Notes: generated by a model not told the origin, from the sequence alone. Positions 50,753 to 59,567 are shown, counted from the first letter of the stretch. The stretch: DNA of 64,000 nucleotides from Actinoplanes sp. TBRC 11911 (GCF_012933445.1 NZ_JABBNC010000025.1:87632-151631); one strand, 5' to 3'. Made by a program: numbers and translations.

Positions 50753-51148
50753 ATGACAATTTTCGAGAAGGCCACCCGGGAGAAGTTCCGCTATCCGTCG
50801 GCCAAGGGACTGCTGACCACGGAACAGCTGTGGGAGCTTCCGCTGACCGCCAAGTCCGGCTTCAGCCTCGATGATGTGGCCAAGGCGGTCAACGCCGAGC
50901 TCAAGGCCGTCGACACCGAGTCGTTCGTGGCCACCGAGGCCAATCCGGCCAAGGCAACCTTGGAGACCAAGCTGGAAGTCGTCAAGCACGTCATTGCCGT
51001 ACGCCTCGCGGAGGCCCAGGCGGCGAAGGCGGCGGCGGCCAAGAAGCTGGAGAAGGAGAAGCTGGTGGCGGTTCTGGGCCGCAAGCAGGACGCGGTGCTG
51101 GAAAACCTGACCGAGGCCGAGCTACTGGCCCGAATCAACAACCTGTAG
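50753..51148 (+). CDS. 131-residue partner protein with coiled coil, phage-like
   Basis: The protein starts MTIFEKATREKFRYPSAKGL with AGAGAGG upstream. It has a mixed N-terminal part (LLTTEQLWELPLTAKSGFSL, DDVAKAVNAELKAV) and a long Ala/Lys/Glu-rich coiled coil (VIAVRLAEAQAAKAAAAKKL, EKEKLVAVLGRKQDAVLENL). Small proteins with this opening (TIFEKATR-K-R--S-KGLLT-E-LW-LPL) accompany the 669-residue type in phage genomes as I recall them. It lies 31 bases after that gene and likely forms a complex with its product. Role unknown. Confidence 0.6.
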   Translation: MTIFEKATREKFRYPSAKGLLTTEQLWELPLTAKSGFSLDDVAKAVNAELKAVDTESFVATEANPAKATLETKLEVVKHVIAVRLAEAQAAKAAAAKKLEKEKLVAVLGRKQDAVLENLTEAELLARINNL

Positions 51149-51161
51149 CCTGCCGATTGCT

Positions 51162-52148
51162 ATGGTCCGCACCACGCCCCCGCGCCCACTGGACATCGCC
51201 GCAATAATCCCTGAACTGCGGGAGCACTCCACCACCGCGAGCCGCCTGCATCCCAGGTCCGGTGCTCCGACCGTCGCGGACAGCTCCGTCGGCGGGCCAC
51301 TGCTGTGGCCTGCCGACGAGGCGTGGCCGGTCTGCGACGACGCGGGGGCGCACGAGCCGTACAACCTGAGCACGCCGGCCGCCGTGCGCCGCAGGCGGGA
51401 GATCCTCGCGACCGCGAACGGCCGGGAACCGCTGGCAGGCGGGGAGTTTTTGACCGTCGACGAACGGGTCGAACTCGCCGCGGCCGACGACCTGGATCTG
51501 GATGACCTGATCGAGGATCCGATCCCGCTGGTGCCCGTCGCGCAGCTGTACCGCCGGGACGTCCCGGACTACGCCGGCCCGGACGGCACCGATGTGCTCC
51601 AGGTGCTGTGGTGCCCGGTGGACCACTCGGACCGTCACTACAGCCCTCGCGTCTTTCTCTACTGGCGTGACAGTTCCGCCGTTGGCCCGGTGCTCGAGGC
51701 GCCTCCCGAGCCGGCTGTGGTCAGCGACATGTACCTGCCGGTTGCGTGCGTGGTGCACCCCGAACAGGTGCGCGAATACCAGTACGCCGACCTGCTCCCC
51801 GACGACCTGCGCGAGCGGCTTCACGAGTGGCGCAACGACGAGGAAAGCCGTCCCGATTATCAGAGCGACCTTTCGCTGGCGCCGGGCTGGAAGGTCGGCG
51901 GGTATGCGAACTGGTCGCTGACCGACCCGTACCCGATGGATTGTGTTGTCTGCGGCGCCGCGATGACCTTGACCTTCACCGCGGCCTCGACCGACTGGAA
52001 CGGCATGCGTTGCAGCTGGCGCCCGTCAGAGGACGACTCGAACGCGTCCGCGGATACCGTCGGCGTGCAGATCGGGCGCGGCTATTCGCTATACACCTTC
52101 CGCTGCCCCGAATCCTTCGAGCACCCGCCGGCTACCGCCATGCAGTGA
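51162..52148 (+). CDS. DUF1963-like protein
   Basis: The 328-residue acidic protein contains PTVADSSVGGPLLWPADEAW, PIPLVPVAQLYRRDVPDYAG, DVLQVLWCPVDH and FLYWRDSS, the pattern of DUF1963/YwqG-like proteins, with a later CVVCGAAMTLTF that may bind zinc. No signal peptide or membrane segment. It is separated by 13 bases from the phage-like pair and may share a transcript. Function unknown; relatives occur next to many kinds of gene. Confidence 0.65.
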   Translation: MVRTTPPRPLDIAAIIPELREHSTTASRLHPRSGAPTVADSSVGGPLLWPADEAWPVCDDAGAHEPYNLSTPAAVRRRREILATANGREPLAGGEFLTVDERVELAAADDLDLDDLIEDPIPLVPVAQLYRRDVPDYAGPDGTDVLQVLWCPVDHSDRHYSPRVFLYWRDSSAVGPVLEAPPEPAVVSDMYLPVACVVHPEQVREYQYADLLPDDLRERLHEWRNDEESRPDYQSDLSLAPGWKVGGYANWSLTDPYPMDCVVCGAAMTLTFTAASTDWNGMRCSWRPSEDDSNASADTVGVQIGRGYSLYTFRCPESFEHPPATAMQ

Positions 52149-52172
52149 CAAGTCCTCGCGCCGGCGGGGGCG

Positions 52173-52490
52173 TTAGACCTGGTGGTCAGGCGCTGCGGCG
52201 TCCCCGAATTGCTCCTCGGTCTGACGTTCGATGCGCTCGCGTTCCTCCGGGGACAGGTCGATTTGCCACTGACGGAACTTGCTGAACGCTTCGACGAGTT
52301 GAGGCCCGTATGCCGAGCTTCGTCCGACGTCCCGCAAGCTGATGCGGCCCGCCAGAAGATCCCTGGCCATCTCGGCAAGCTCGGGGCCCGCCCCGCCCTT
52401 GGTCAACTGGCGTAGGCCGGCGCTGATCGCGTCCGCCACCTTGGGATTGCCGGTCATTCTTCGCAGTTCGTCATCGATCGGTTCGCCCAC
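52173..52490 (-). CDS. small acidic protein at the end of a WXG100-like operon
   Basis: The 105-residue protein begins VGEPIDDELRRMTGNPKVAD with a GTG 2 bases past the preceding stop. It is all-helical and acidic: LRQLTKGGAGPELAEMARDL, YGPQLVEAFSKFRQWQIDLS, EERERIERQTEEQFG. This size and position after an LXG-like protein suit a chaperone or immunity-type partner of a type VII secretion substrate. No toxin domain is seen in the partner, so immunity is only a guess. Confidence 0.6.
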   Translation of the reverse strand: MGEPIDDELRRMTGNPKVADAISAGLRQLTKGGAGPELAEMARDLLAGRISLRDVGRSSAYGPQLVEAFSKFRQWQIDLSPEERERIERQTEEQFGDAAAPDHQV

Positions 52491-52492
52491 GC

Positions 52493-53212
52493 CTACGCTC
52501 CCGGCGGTGCGTAGGGTGCGGCCGGCAGCGGGACGGCCGACAGATCTCCGCCCTGCCCGGCGACTGCCATGCCGCCTCCGAACGCCGCCATGATCACCGT
52601 CCCCGCCGTGTTGATGATCATGGACGCTCGGTTGATCAGGTTGAGCAGTTCGATCGTCTGCCACCCGGCGACCCCGTAACCGACCACCGCCCCCACACCG
52701 GTCTCGGCGGTGACGGTCCCGATCGCGGCGGACACGCCGATCAGGATCGCCTTGTCCGTGACGGCCTGCAGGACGTTGCCGAGCTGGTTGGACAACTGCC
52801 ACGCGCCACGGGCGGCATCGCGGTAGCCCTCCGCCGCGTGGTGGAGTGCGAGTTGCTGGCGGCTGGTCGCGGCGGCCAGCGAGGTGAAGTACGTGACCGC
52901 CGCGTCCGCCGCGTTGCCGTCCCAGTTGCTGTCCAACCGGTTGATACCCGCCTGGACATCGATGCCCGCCTGCTGCAGAAACTGCGCGAGGGAGTCGAGC
53001 GCGTCCCCAAATTTGTACAGCGCGTCCCATTCGCCGGTGAGCGTGTCGGTCGCGTACCCGAAGATGTCGACCCCGGAAACTTGCTCGATGACGCCGTTGA
53101 CCCAGGCGCTCGGGGACAGGTAGTTGAAGAAGTCCAACGGGTTGGCGAACCCGTGGGCCATGTCGTCCCGCGGTTCGGCCGGATCGATCAGGTGCTGAGC
53201 GGCCCCGGCCAT
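52493..53212 (-). CDS. WXG100/LXG-like type VII secretion-associated protein
   Basis: The 239-residue protein has an N-terminal ~60 residues with ANPLDFFNYLSPSAWVNGVI, then a WXG100-type helical hairpin (RLDSNWDGNAADAAVTYFTS; N-W-D-G, residues ~85-125), and a hydrophobic C-terminal region (AAIGTVTAETGVGAVVGYGV, INTAGTVIMAAFGGGMAVAG). It resembles secreted or membrane-inserting type VII substrates with a helical hairpin and glycine-rich end. No EccC/EccD gene is in this window. It precedes the 105-residue gene and follows the WXG-like gene. Confidence 0.7.
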   Translation of the reverse strand: MAGAAQHLIDPAEPRDDMAHGFANPLDFFNYLSPSAWVNGVIEQVSGVDIFGYATDTLTGEWDALYKFGDALDSLAQFLQQAGIDVQAGINRLDSNWDGNAADAAVTYFTSLAAATSRQQLALHHAAEGYRDAARGAWQLSNQLGNVLQAVTDKAILIGVSAAIGTVTAETGVGAVVGYGVAGWQTIELLNLINRASMIINTAGTVIMAAFGGGMAVAGQGGDLSAVPLPAAPYAPPGA

Positions 53213-53224
53213 GTCCAGCCCTCG

Positions 53225-53557
53225 TCAGTCTCTGCTCGGCACGGGCCGAGGCACCGCCGGATAGGCGGCATCGGCACGGACGGCGCTGGCCTTGTCCGTG
53301 TCGTCGTAGTCGACGGCCACCTCGGTAAGGGCTTCACCGGAGCGCCAGAGAATGGTCAGCAGTTGGTTGTGCAGCTCTTCCAGCTGCGCCAGGAAACCCC
53401 GATGCTGCCCGGCGAGAAGACCGATCACGCCCGCCTGGTGAAAGCCGAAGTCGCCGTGCCGGTGGAGGTAATTCTTCGCGAGCTCGACCTCCGAGTACGA
53501 CTCGCGGAGCTCGGCAGCGAATACCCGGATGCCGGACGAGTCGGCCCGGAACGTCAC
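53225..53557 (-). CDS. WXG100-like/ESX-type small helical protein
   Basis: The 110-residue protein starts VTFRADSSGIRVFAAELRES with GGAGG upstream and continues as a helical hairpin (FHQAGVIGLLAGQHRGFLAQ, EELHNQLLTILWRSGEALTE, VAVDYDDTDKASAV). That size and layout fit ESX-type or WXG100-like dimers. Its GTG overlaps the upstream stop by 4 bases (GTGA), coupling it to the membrane protein gene. It probably pairs with the LXG-like protein 12 bases downstream. Confidence 0.65.
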   Translation of the reverse strand: MTFRADSSGIRVFAAELRESYSEVELAKNYLHRHGDFGFHQAGVIGLLAGQHRGFLAQLEELHNQLLTILWRSGEALTEVAVDYDDTDKASAVRADAAYPAVPRPVPSRD

Positions 53558-53871
53558 GACTGTCCTCCGGCGTAGAGCGCGTAGGCCGCGCCGGCCAGCA
53601 GCAGCACCCCGGCCGCCCCGCACACCAGCGTCTTCGGCCAGAGCCTGCCGGCCTGCACCGGATCCGTCGTGGTGTGCAGCCGCACCGCGAAGTAGGCAGC
53701 CGGCACAAACGCACACCCCGGCAACACCGCCAGCGCCACGTTGAGCGGATCGAAGGACGCGCCGCCGGCCGCACCCGCCACTCCCGCGATCAGCACCACG
53801 ACCCAGCACAGCACCAGGAACAGCACGACCTTGCCGACCAGCCGCCGCACTTCGAGGGCCTCGCCCGTCAC
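53554..53871 (-). CDS. small membrane protein, first gene of WXG100-like operon
   Basis: The GTG at 53871 has GGGAGG upstream and gives 105 residues with three hydrophobic segments: VGKVVLFLVLCWVVVLIAGV, LNVALAVLPGCAFVPAAYFA and LVCGAAGVLLLAGAAYALYA. It is followed by the WXG-like gene with a 4-base overlap. It may anchor or help export the WXG-like proteins. No named family is recognised. Confidence 0.6.
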   Translation of the reverse strand: MTGEALEVRRLVGKVVLFLVLCWVVVLIAGVAGAAGGASFDPLNVALAVLPGCAFVPAAYFAVRLHTTTDPVQAGRLWPKTLVCGAAGVLLLAGAAYALYAGGQS

Positions 53872-54029
53872 GCTCGGCTCACCCCTCCCGCGAACGCTAA
53901 AACCTTTCCGGCTGCCCGACCGTACCAAAGGAAAGCCACCCACATCGATCAAGGAAAAGCTGGCATTCCCTTCCTCTGCGCGAGCCCGATTACATCGATA
54001 AGTTACTATGACGTCCGGCGGAGGTGCTG

Positions 54030-54077
54030 ATGTCCGACATCGAAGACATCGGGCGTTGGGCGTGGATCGTCCGGTGA
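54030..54077 (+). CDS. possible 15-residue leader peptide
   Basis: GGAGG at 54020-54024 lies 5 bases before ATG, encoding MSDIEDIGRWAWIVR then TGA, ending 16 bases before the STAND gene's GTG. The strong ribosome site argues that it is translated, perhaps to couple ribosomes to the next start. The peptide also resembles the N-terminus of small actinobacterial membrane proteins and may be a truncated remnant. Confidence 0.4.
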   Translation: MSDIEDIGRWAWIVR

Positions 54078-54093
54078 CGACCGGGAGGCTGGC

Positions 54094-57000
54094 GTGCCAC
54101 GAGGTGAGCGGTCGTTGCCGGATGACGGCGGTGCGCTGACCGGCTTTGCCGCTGATCTTCGCGCGCTGCGGGTCAAGGCCGGTTCGCCCTCGTACCGGGA
54201 GCTCGCGCGGCTTGCGCATTATTCGTCCAGCACGCTGGCCGATGCGGCCTCGGGGCAGCGGCTGCCGACTCTGGCGGTGGCACTGGCCTACGTCCGGGCG
54301 TGCGACGGCGACCCGGACGAGTGGGAGACGCGCTGGCGGGCGACCGCCGCCACCTGGTCGGCCGATGCGGACAATGGGCCGGCCCCCGACGAGGCGGACT
54401 GCCCGTACGCCGGGCTGGCCGCGTTCCAACCGCAGGACGCCGAGCGGTTCTTCGGCCGCGAGCGACTGACCGATGAGCTGGTCGAACGGGTGGCGGCGGG
54501 ACGTTTTCTGGCCGTGCTGGGCGCATCCGGCTCGGGCAAGTCGTCGCTGTTGTGCGCCGGGCTGGTCGCCCGGCTCCGAGGCGACGCCGCGCCGGTCATG
54601 CTGATCACGCCCGGTCCGCACCCGCTCGAGACGTGTGCCGCCCAGCTGGCGATGGCGGTGAACGGCGCCGACGACCTGCGTGACGATCCCCGAACCCTGC
54701 ACCGCACGGTGCTTCAGGCGATGGCCGATCGGCCCGCCGGCATCGACATGACGCTGGTGGTCGACCAGTTCGAGGAGATCTTCAGCGTCTGCGACGACCC
54801 GGCCGAGCGGAATGCCTTCGTCGCGGCGTTACTGACCGCCGCCCAGGCTGCCAACAGCCGGCTGCGGGTCGTTCTCGGCGTACGGGCGGACTTCTTCCAG
54901 AGGTGCGCCGAGCACGCGGAGCTGTTCGCGGCGCTGCAGGACTCGACGTTGCTGGTCGGGCCGATGACGGTGGACGACCTTCGCAGGGCCATCGGGCAGC
55001 CCGCCACCCGAGCCGGATACACCCTGGAAGGCGCGCTGCTGGCGCGGGTGGTGGCCGACGCCGTGGGGCAGCCGACCGTGCTGCCGCTGGTGTCGCACGC
55101 GATGCGGGAGACGTGGCAACGCCGTCGAGGCAACGCGCTGACGCTGAGCGGCTACGAGGCCGCGGGCGGGATGCATCACGCCCTGGCCAACTCCGCCGAG
55201 GCCGGCTATCTGGCCATGTCACCGGCGGAACAGCAGGTCGCGCGGTCGATCTTCCTGCGTCTGGTCACGTTGGGCGACGGGATCGGTGACACGAGGCGCC
55301 GGGCCCGGCGGACCGAATTCCCGGGCGCTCAGACGGGCGCGGTGCTCGAGGCTCTCGCCGGAGCCCGGCTCGTCACCCTGGACACCGATACGGTCGAGCT
55401 GACTCACGAGGCGCTCCTGCTCGCCTGGCCGAGGCTCGCCTGCTGGATCAGCGCCGACCGGGCCGCCCTGCACTCCTACCAGGAGCTGGCCGATGCGGCC
55501 GCCGCCTGGCGGCGAGAGGGACGCGATTCCAGCGGTCTGCTGCGCGGCAGCCGGTTGGTCGCCGCCCGTCACTGGCTGGACGAGGATCGCGTCGCTGTCA
55601 TGCCCGCCGACCAGGTGCGGGAGTTCCTGGCCGCGTCGGTGCTGCACGAACGACGTAACGCCTGCTTACGCCGGATGGCGCTGGTGTTGCTGTGTGTTCT
55701 TGCGGTGGTCGCCTCGGTCAGCGCGGTCGTGGCGTTGCGGCAGCGCGCGACGGCGGTGACCGAACGCGACCGCGCGGTCGCGGGCCGGATGAGCTTCCAG
55801 GCCCAGCAGTTGGCCCAGACCGACATCTCGCTCGCCGCCCGCCTCCAGCTGGCGTCATACCGGCTGGATCCGGCTCCGGACGTCTACACCGACCTGGTCA
55901 CCGCGGAGAACGAATCCCTCGCGACGGTCCTCACCGGACATACCGATGTGATCTACGGCGTGGCCTATCGCGGTGACGGACGTGTGCTGGCCACCGGCGG
56001 CCAGGACGACACGATCCGGCTGTGGAACGTCGCGGATCCCTTCCATCCGGTTGCGCTAGGCGCGCCCGTGCCGGCGAAGGCCGGGCGGGTCTACTGGCTG
56101 GCGTTCAGCCCGGACGGGCGCACCCTCGCCGCAGCCGGCCGCGACGGCACGATCGCGCTGTGGAACGTGACCGACCCGAGCCGTCCGGTCCGGTGGGGGC
56201 CACCGCTGACCGGGCACACCAGCTACGTCTTCTCGGTTTCGTTCAGCCCCGACGGGCGGCTTTTGGTTTCCGCGGGCCAGGACCGGTCCGTACGGCTCTG
56301 GAACGTCGCCGATCCGGCCCACGCCACCCCGATCGGTCCGCCGATGACCGGCACCACCGAGCCGGTCGCGTCAGCAGCTTTCAGCCCGGACGGCCGTACG
56401 GTGGTCAGTCTCGGCCACGACCGGACCGTACGCCTGTGGAACGTGACCGACCCGGCCCACCCCGTGCCGTGGGGTCCGCCGCTGATCGGGCACACGAACA
56501 CGGTCTACGCAGCCGCCTTCGCACCCGACGCACGTCTGCTCGCCACGGTCTCCAACGATCACAGCGTGCGGTTGTGGGACGTCCACGACCCGGCGCGCGC
56601 CCGCCCGCTGGGCCGGCCGCTGACCGGCCACACCGACACGGTCTACGCTGTCGCCTTCAGCCCGGACGGAACGGTGCTCGCCACCGCGGGTGCCGACCAG
56701 ACCGTTCGATTGTGGAACCTCGCCGATCGGGCCAACCCGCTGCCGCTCGGGCGTCCGCTGACCGGACATAGCGCGTACGTCTACTGGTTGGCGTTCAGCC
56801 CGGACGGCCACACGCTCGCCAGCGTCAGCCAGGACCGGACGGCCCGGCTCTGGCATCTGCCGGACACGACACTCACGGCGCACGCGGGACCGGTCCGGGA
56901 GGGCGTCGTCGACTCCACCGGTGAACTGCTGGCGACCGGCGGATCGGACCACACCGTACGGCTGTGGCGGCTCGATACCCCGGCGCCGCGGTCGGCCGGT

Positions 57001-57915
57001 CCACCGCTGACCGGGCACACCGGCGGCGTCGACGGCCTGGCGTTCAAGCCGGATGCACCGGTCCTGGCCAGCACGGGCGACGACCGGACCGTACGCCTCT
57101 GGGATGTCGCCGACCCCACGCATCCGAAGGCGCTGGGCCGGCCGCTGACCGGGCACACCGGCATCGTCCAGGCGGTCGCGTTCCGGCCCGACGGACAGAT
57201 CTTGGCGACCGGCGGCCAGGACCACACCGTACGACTGTGGGACGTGGCCGATCCACTGCATCCGGCCGCGCTCGGCACCGCGTTGTCCGCGCACGACGAT
57301 GTCGTCTACGACGTGGCGTTCCGGCCCGACGGTAAAGTGCTGGCCAGCGGCGGCGCCGACGACCATGTCGCCTTATGGGACGTTTCAGACCCCGGCCACC
57401 CGCGCAACCTCGCCCGGCTGTCGGTGCGGACCGGCGGGGTCCGCTCGCTCGCCATCAGCCCGGACGGGCGCACCCTGGCCACCGCCGGCGCGGACCACAC
57501 CGTACGGCTGTGGAACATCACCGACCCCGCCCACCCGTCCGCATGGTCGCCACCGCTGACCGGGCACACCAGCTTCGTGCTCAGCGTCGCGTTCAGCCGC
57601 GACGGGCGCACCCTGGCCAGCGGCAGCCAGGACCAGACCAGCCGGCTCTGGAACGTCGCCGACCCGGCCCACCCCTCGGCTCGCGGCCACGCCATCACCA
57701 GCCACACCGGCCGGGTCCGCTGGGTCGGGTTCAGCCGCGACGACAACACCCTGCTGACTACCGGCGACGACGCCACCGTGCAATTGTCGCGGCTGTCCCC
57801 GGCAGATGTGCTCGGCGACGTCTGCGCGGCGACCGGGGGCGCCTTGACCGAGGACGACTGGCGTCGCTACGCACCCGGCATGGCGTACGCACCGCCTTGC
57901 CCGGACCGTGGCTGA
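54094..57915 (+). CDS. HTH-STAND NTPase with 14 WD40 repeats
   Basis: The 1273-residue protein has an N-terminal HTH (FAADLRALRVKAGSPSYREL, ARLAHYSSSTLADAASGQRL), then a novel STAND NTPase 1-type module with Walker A VLGASGSGKSSLLCAG near 145 and Walker B MTLVVDQFEEIF near 230. A membrane helix follows (MALVLLCVLAVVASVSAVVA, near 530), then 14 WD40 blades (~610-1245; AFSPDGRTLAAAG-like units each ending RLWNV), enough for two seven-blade propellers. STAND proteins sense a ligand through repeats and signal by oligomerising. It is divergent from the WXG-like operon. Role unknown; signalling or defence are both possible. Confidence 0.9.
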   Translation: MPRGERSLPDDGGALTGFAADLRALRVKAGSPSYRELARLAHYSSSTLADAASGQRLPTLAVALAYVRACDGDPDEWETRWRATAATWSADADNGPAPDEADCPYAGLAAFQPQDAERFFGRERLTDELVERVAAGRFLAVLGASGSGKSSLLCAGLVARLRGDAAPVMLITPGPHPLETCAAQLAMAVNGADDLRDDPRTLHRTVLQAMADRPAGIDMTLVVDQFEEIFSVCDDPAERNAFVAALLTAAQAANSRLRVVLGVRADFFQRCAEHAELFAALQDSTLLVGPMTVDDLRRAIGQPATRAGYTLEGALLARVVADAVGQPTVLPLVSHAMRETWQRRRGNALTLSGYEAAGGMHHALANSAEAGYLAMSPAEQQVARSIFLRLVTLGDGIGDTRRRARRTEFPGAQTGAVLEALAGARLVTLDTDTVELTHEALLLAWPRLACWISADRAALHSYQELADAAAAWRREGRDSSGLLRGSRLVAARHWLDEDRVAVMPADQVREFLAASVLHERRNACLRRMALVLLCVLAVVASVSAVVALRQRATAVTERDRAVAGRMSFQAQQLAQTDISLAARLQLASYRLDPAPDVYTDLVTAENESLATVLTGHTDVIYGVAYRGDGRVLATGGQDDTIRLWNVADPFHPVALGAPVPAKAGRVYWLAFSPDGRTLAAAGRDGTIALWNVTDPSRPVRWGPPLTGHTSYVFSVSFSPDGRLLVSAGQDRSVRLWNVADPAHATPIGPPMTGTTEPVASAAFSPDGRTVVSLGHDRTVRLWNVTDPAHPVPWGPPLIGHTNTVYAAAFAPDARLLATVSNDHSVRLWDVHDPARARPLGRPLTGHTDTVYAVAFSPDGTVLATAGADQTVRLWNLADRANPLPLGRPLTGHSAYVYWLAFSPDGHTLASVSQDRTARLWHLPDTTLTAHAGPVREGVVDSTGELLATGGSDHTVRLWRLDTPAPRSAGPPLTGHTGGVDGLAFKPDAPVLASTGDDRTVRLWDVADPTHPKALGRPLTGHTGIVQAVAFRPDGQILATGGQDHTVRLWDVADPLHPAALGTALSAHDDVVYDVAFRPDGKVLASGGADDHVALWDVSDPGHPRNLARLSVRTGGVRSLAISPDGRTLATAGADHTVRLWNITDPAHPSAWSPPLTGHTSFVLSVAFSRDGRTLASGSQDQTSRLWNVADPAHPSARGHAITSHTGRVRWVGFSRDDNTLLTTGDDATVQLSRLSPADVLGDVCAATGGALTEDDWRRYAPGMAYAPPCPDRG

Positions 57916-58022
57916 AGGTTGATTGTCCGCGCCTTGTTGTCCGGTCGTTCGCGGCCGATGCCGGACAACCGTGCGGTCGTAGCCTGCCGCTGACGAGTCC
58001 GGAGACACAACGAAGGAGTGCC

Positions 58023-58505
58023 ATGCGAACGAGACTTTGGTCGGCGGTAGTAGTGACCGCATGCGTGGGAGCGGGACTGCTGAGCGCCGCTCCCGCCCAG
58101 GCCGCGGACGAATGGACGGCAGTCGGCACCTTCGCCCACGCCTGCGACCCGGACTACGGCGGCCACCAACGCGTCGTCGAGAGCTCGGTACGCGGCGGCG
58201 ACGCGGCCGCCACGTACGACATCTGCTGGACCAACGGGTTCGACGATGTCCGGGTTGCCGCGAGCGTAAGCGACGGCAACGGCAACGACGGCTACCACGC
58301 CGAGGCACGCATCCGGTACGAGATCTACACGGGCGGCGCCTGGAGCGGCTGGCACTACCGCACACCGAGTGCCGCCTACGGCCCCGGCGACCACGGAAAC
58401 GACGGGCTCTTCAAGGCCGTCTACCCGACGAGGATGGTGCAGGTGGCAGCATGCCTGTACAACGGCTCCACGGTGATCGACTGCGACGATCGGGGATGGC
58501 GGTAG
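58023..58505 (+). CDS. secreted small protein
   Basis: The 160-residue protein has a signal peptide (RTRLWSAVVVTACVGAGLLS, cleavage near AQA-AD) and a strand-rich mature part (EWTAVGTFAHACDPDYGGHQ, TYDICWTNGFDDVRVAASVS, ARIRYEIYTGGAWSGWHYRT) with four cysteines (HACDP, YDICWT, VAACLY, IDCDD), likely two disulfides. The fold is beta-sandwich-like. It follows the STAND gene by ~107 bases, so it may be independent. It ends 6 bases from the LysR stop, where a strong hairpin lies. Function unknown. Confidence 0.7.
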   Translation: MRTRLWSAVVVTACVGAGLLSAAPAQAADEWTAVGTFAHACDPDYGGHQRVVESSVRGGDAAATYDICWTNGFDDVRVAASVSDGNGNDGYHAEARIRYEIYTGGAWSGWHYRTPSAAYGPGDHGNDGLFKAVYPTRMVQVAACLYNGSTVIDCDDRGWR

Positions 58506-58511
58506 CGTCCA

Positions 58512-59471
58512 TCACCGCATGTGGGATGTTGCGTCGCGGCGGGGATGGGACCCACTCGGAACAGTGGGTCCCATCGCTTCAGGCGATGGCTGGCGATGCT
58601 GCCCGAAGGCCGTGGCGAGTTGGTCGATCAACGGTCCGGCGGACGGGTGGGAAGCCCGCCGAGGTGTGACCGCGTAGATGCCGCGAGTCGGGGGATCGAC
58701 GAGGTTTACCGTGGTGACATCGGTTCGCAGCGCGTGAGCCAGCACGCCAGGTATCAGCGCGATGGCGTGACCCGCGGCGACCAGGGCTACCTTGCCTGGC
58801 AGATCGGCCGCGCCGAGGTCGACGTCGGTGGTGACTCCGGCGCGGGCGGCGTGCTGGCGTAGCAGGGTGGCCGAGCCGGTGTTGTCCTCGACCCAGGTCT
58901 CGTCGGCCAGCGCGCGGATGTGCACCGGACCGTGTCCCGCACGCGGATGCCCGGCGGGCAGCACGACCACCATCTCGTCCATCCCCAGGAACCGCCGTTC
59001 GACCCGCGGGCCATGCGGTAGCCCCGGCGGCGCGTCGGTGACGACCGCGACGTCCAGATCGCCCGCGATCACGCGGTCGTGCAGGTCCGCGCTCAGCCCG
59101 GGCGACAGACTCCACCGGAGCGGGCCGCCCGCGTCCACAAGGCGGCGAACCGCCGCGGGCACGATCCCGGCGGCCAGAGACGGTGTCGCCCCGACGTTCA
59201 GCGGCCGGCCGAGCGGAACATCCCGCACCGCAGTCAGCGCGCGGTCGATCTCCTTGAGCACGACCAGGGCGTGATGATGAAACACCTCACCGGCCGGCGT
59301 CGCACGGACGCCGCGAACGTGACGTTCAATCAGCGACGTTCCGAGCCGGCGCTCCAACGCGGCGATCTGCCGCGAGACGGCGGACTGTGTGTAGCCGAGT
59401 TCGGCGGCCGCCGCCGACAGCGACCCGAGCCGGCACGCCGTCACGAACGTCCGCCACGCGGTCAACTCCAT
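58512..59471 (-). CDS. LysR-family transcriptional regulator
   Basis: The 319-residue protein has the HTH (LTAWRTFVTACRLGSLSAAA, ELGYTQSAVSRQIAALERRL) and the effector domain (LNVGATPSLAAGIVPAAVRR, DLDVAVVTDAPPGLPHGPRV, GHAIALIPGVLAHALRTDV). The last ~20 residues (PEAMGPTVPSGSHPRRD) run through a terminator-like hairpin and may be extra relative to family. It is divergent from the dehydrogenase-NTF2 fusion, across a 7-7-7 inverted repeat typical of a LysR binding site, so it probably controls that gene. Confidence 0.85.
   Translation of the reverse strand: MELTAWRTFVTACRLGSLSAAAAELGYTQSAVSRQIAALERRLGTSLIERHVRGVRATPAGEVFHHHALVVLKEIDRALTAVRDVPLGRPLNVGATPSLAAGIVPAAVRRLVDAGGPLRWSLSPGLSADLHDRVIAGDLDVAVVTDAPPGLPHGPRVERRFLGMDEMVVVLPAGHPRAGHGPVHIRALADETWVEDNTGSATLLRQHAARAGVTTDVDLGAADLPGKVALVAAGHAIALIPGVLAHALRTDVTTVNLVDPPTRGIYAVTPRRASHPSAGPLIDQLATAFGQHRQPSPEAMGPTVPSGSHPRRDATSHMR
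58544..58575. terminator. perfect 13-base hairpin between convergent genes
   Basis: GATGGGACCCACT and its exact complement AGTGGGTCCCATC flank a 6-base loop. It lies 38 bases after the secreted protein's stop and inside the last codons of the LysR gene, so for the LysR transcript it sits before the stop. Confidence 0.7.
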
Positions 59472-59480
59472 GACACAAGT

Positions 59481-59501
59481 ATGCGCAGCGGGTATGCGCA
59501 T
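59481..59501. promoter_or_regulatory. LysR-type operator candidate
   Basis: ATGCGCA, a 7-base spacer (GCGGGTA) and TGCGCAT form a perfect inverted repeat containing T-N11-A geometry, 10 bases upstream of the LysR start and 67 bases before the divergent gene. Confidence 0.65.
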
Positions 59502-59567
59502 CCGACATGGCTGCCCTGCCGAACCTGCGCTTGTCACCGTTGCCACCACGCCTCCACAGTGGGAGCC

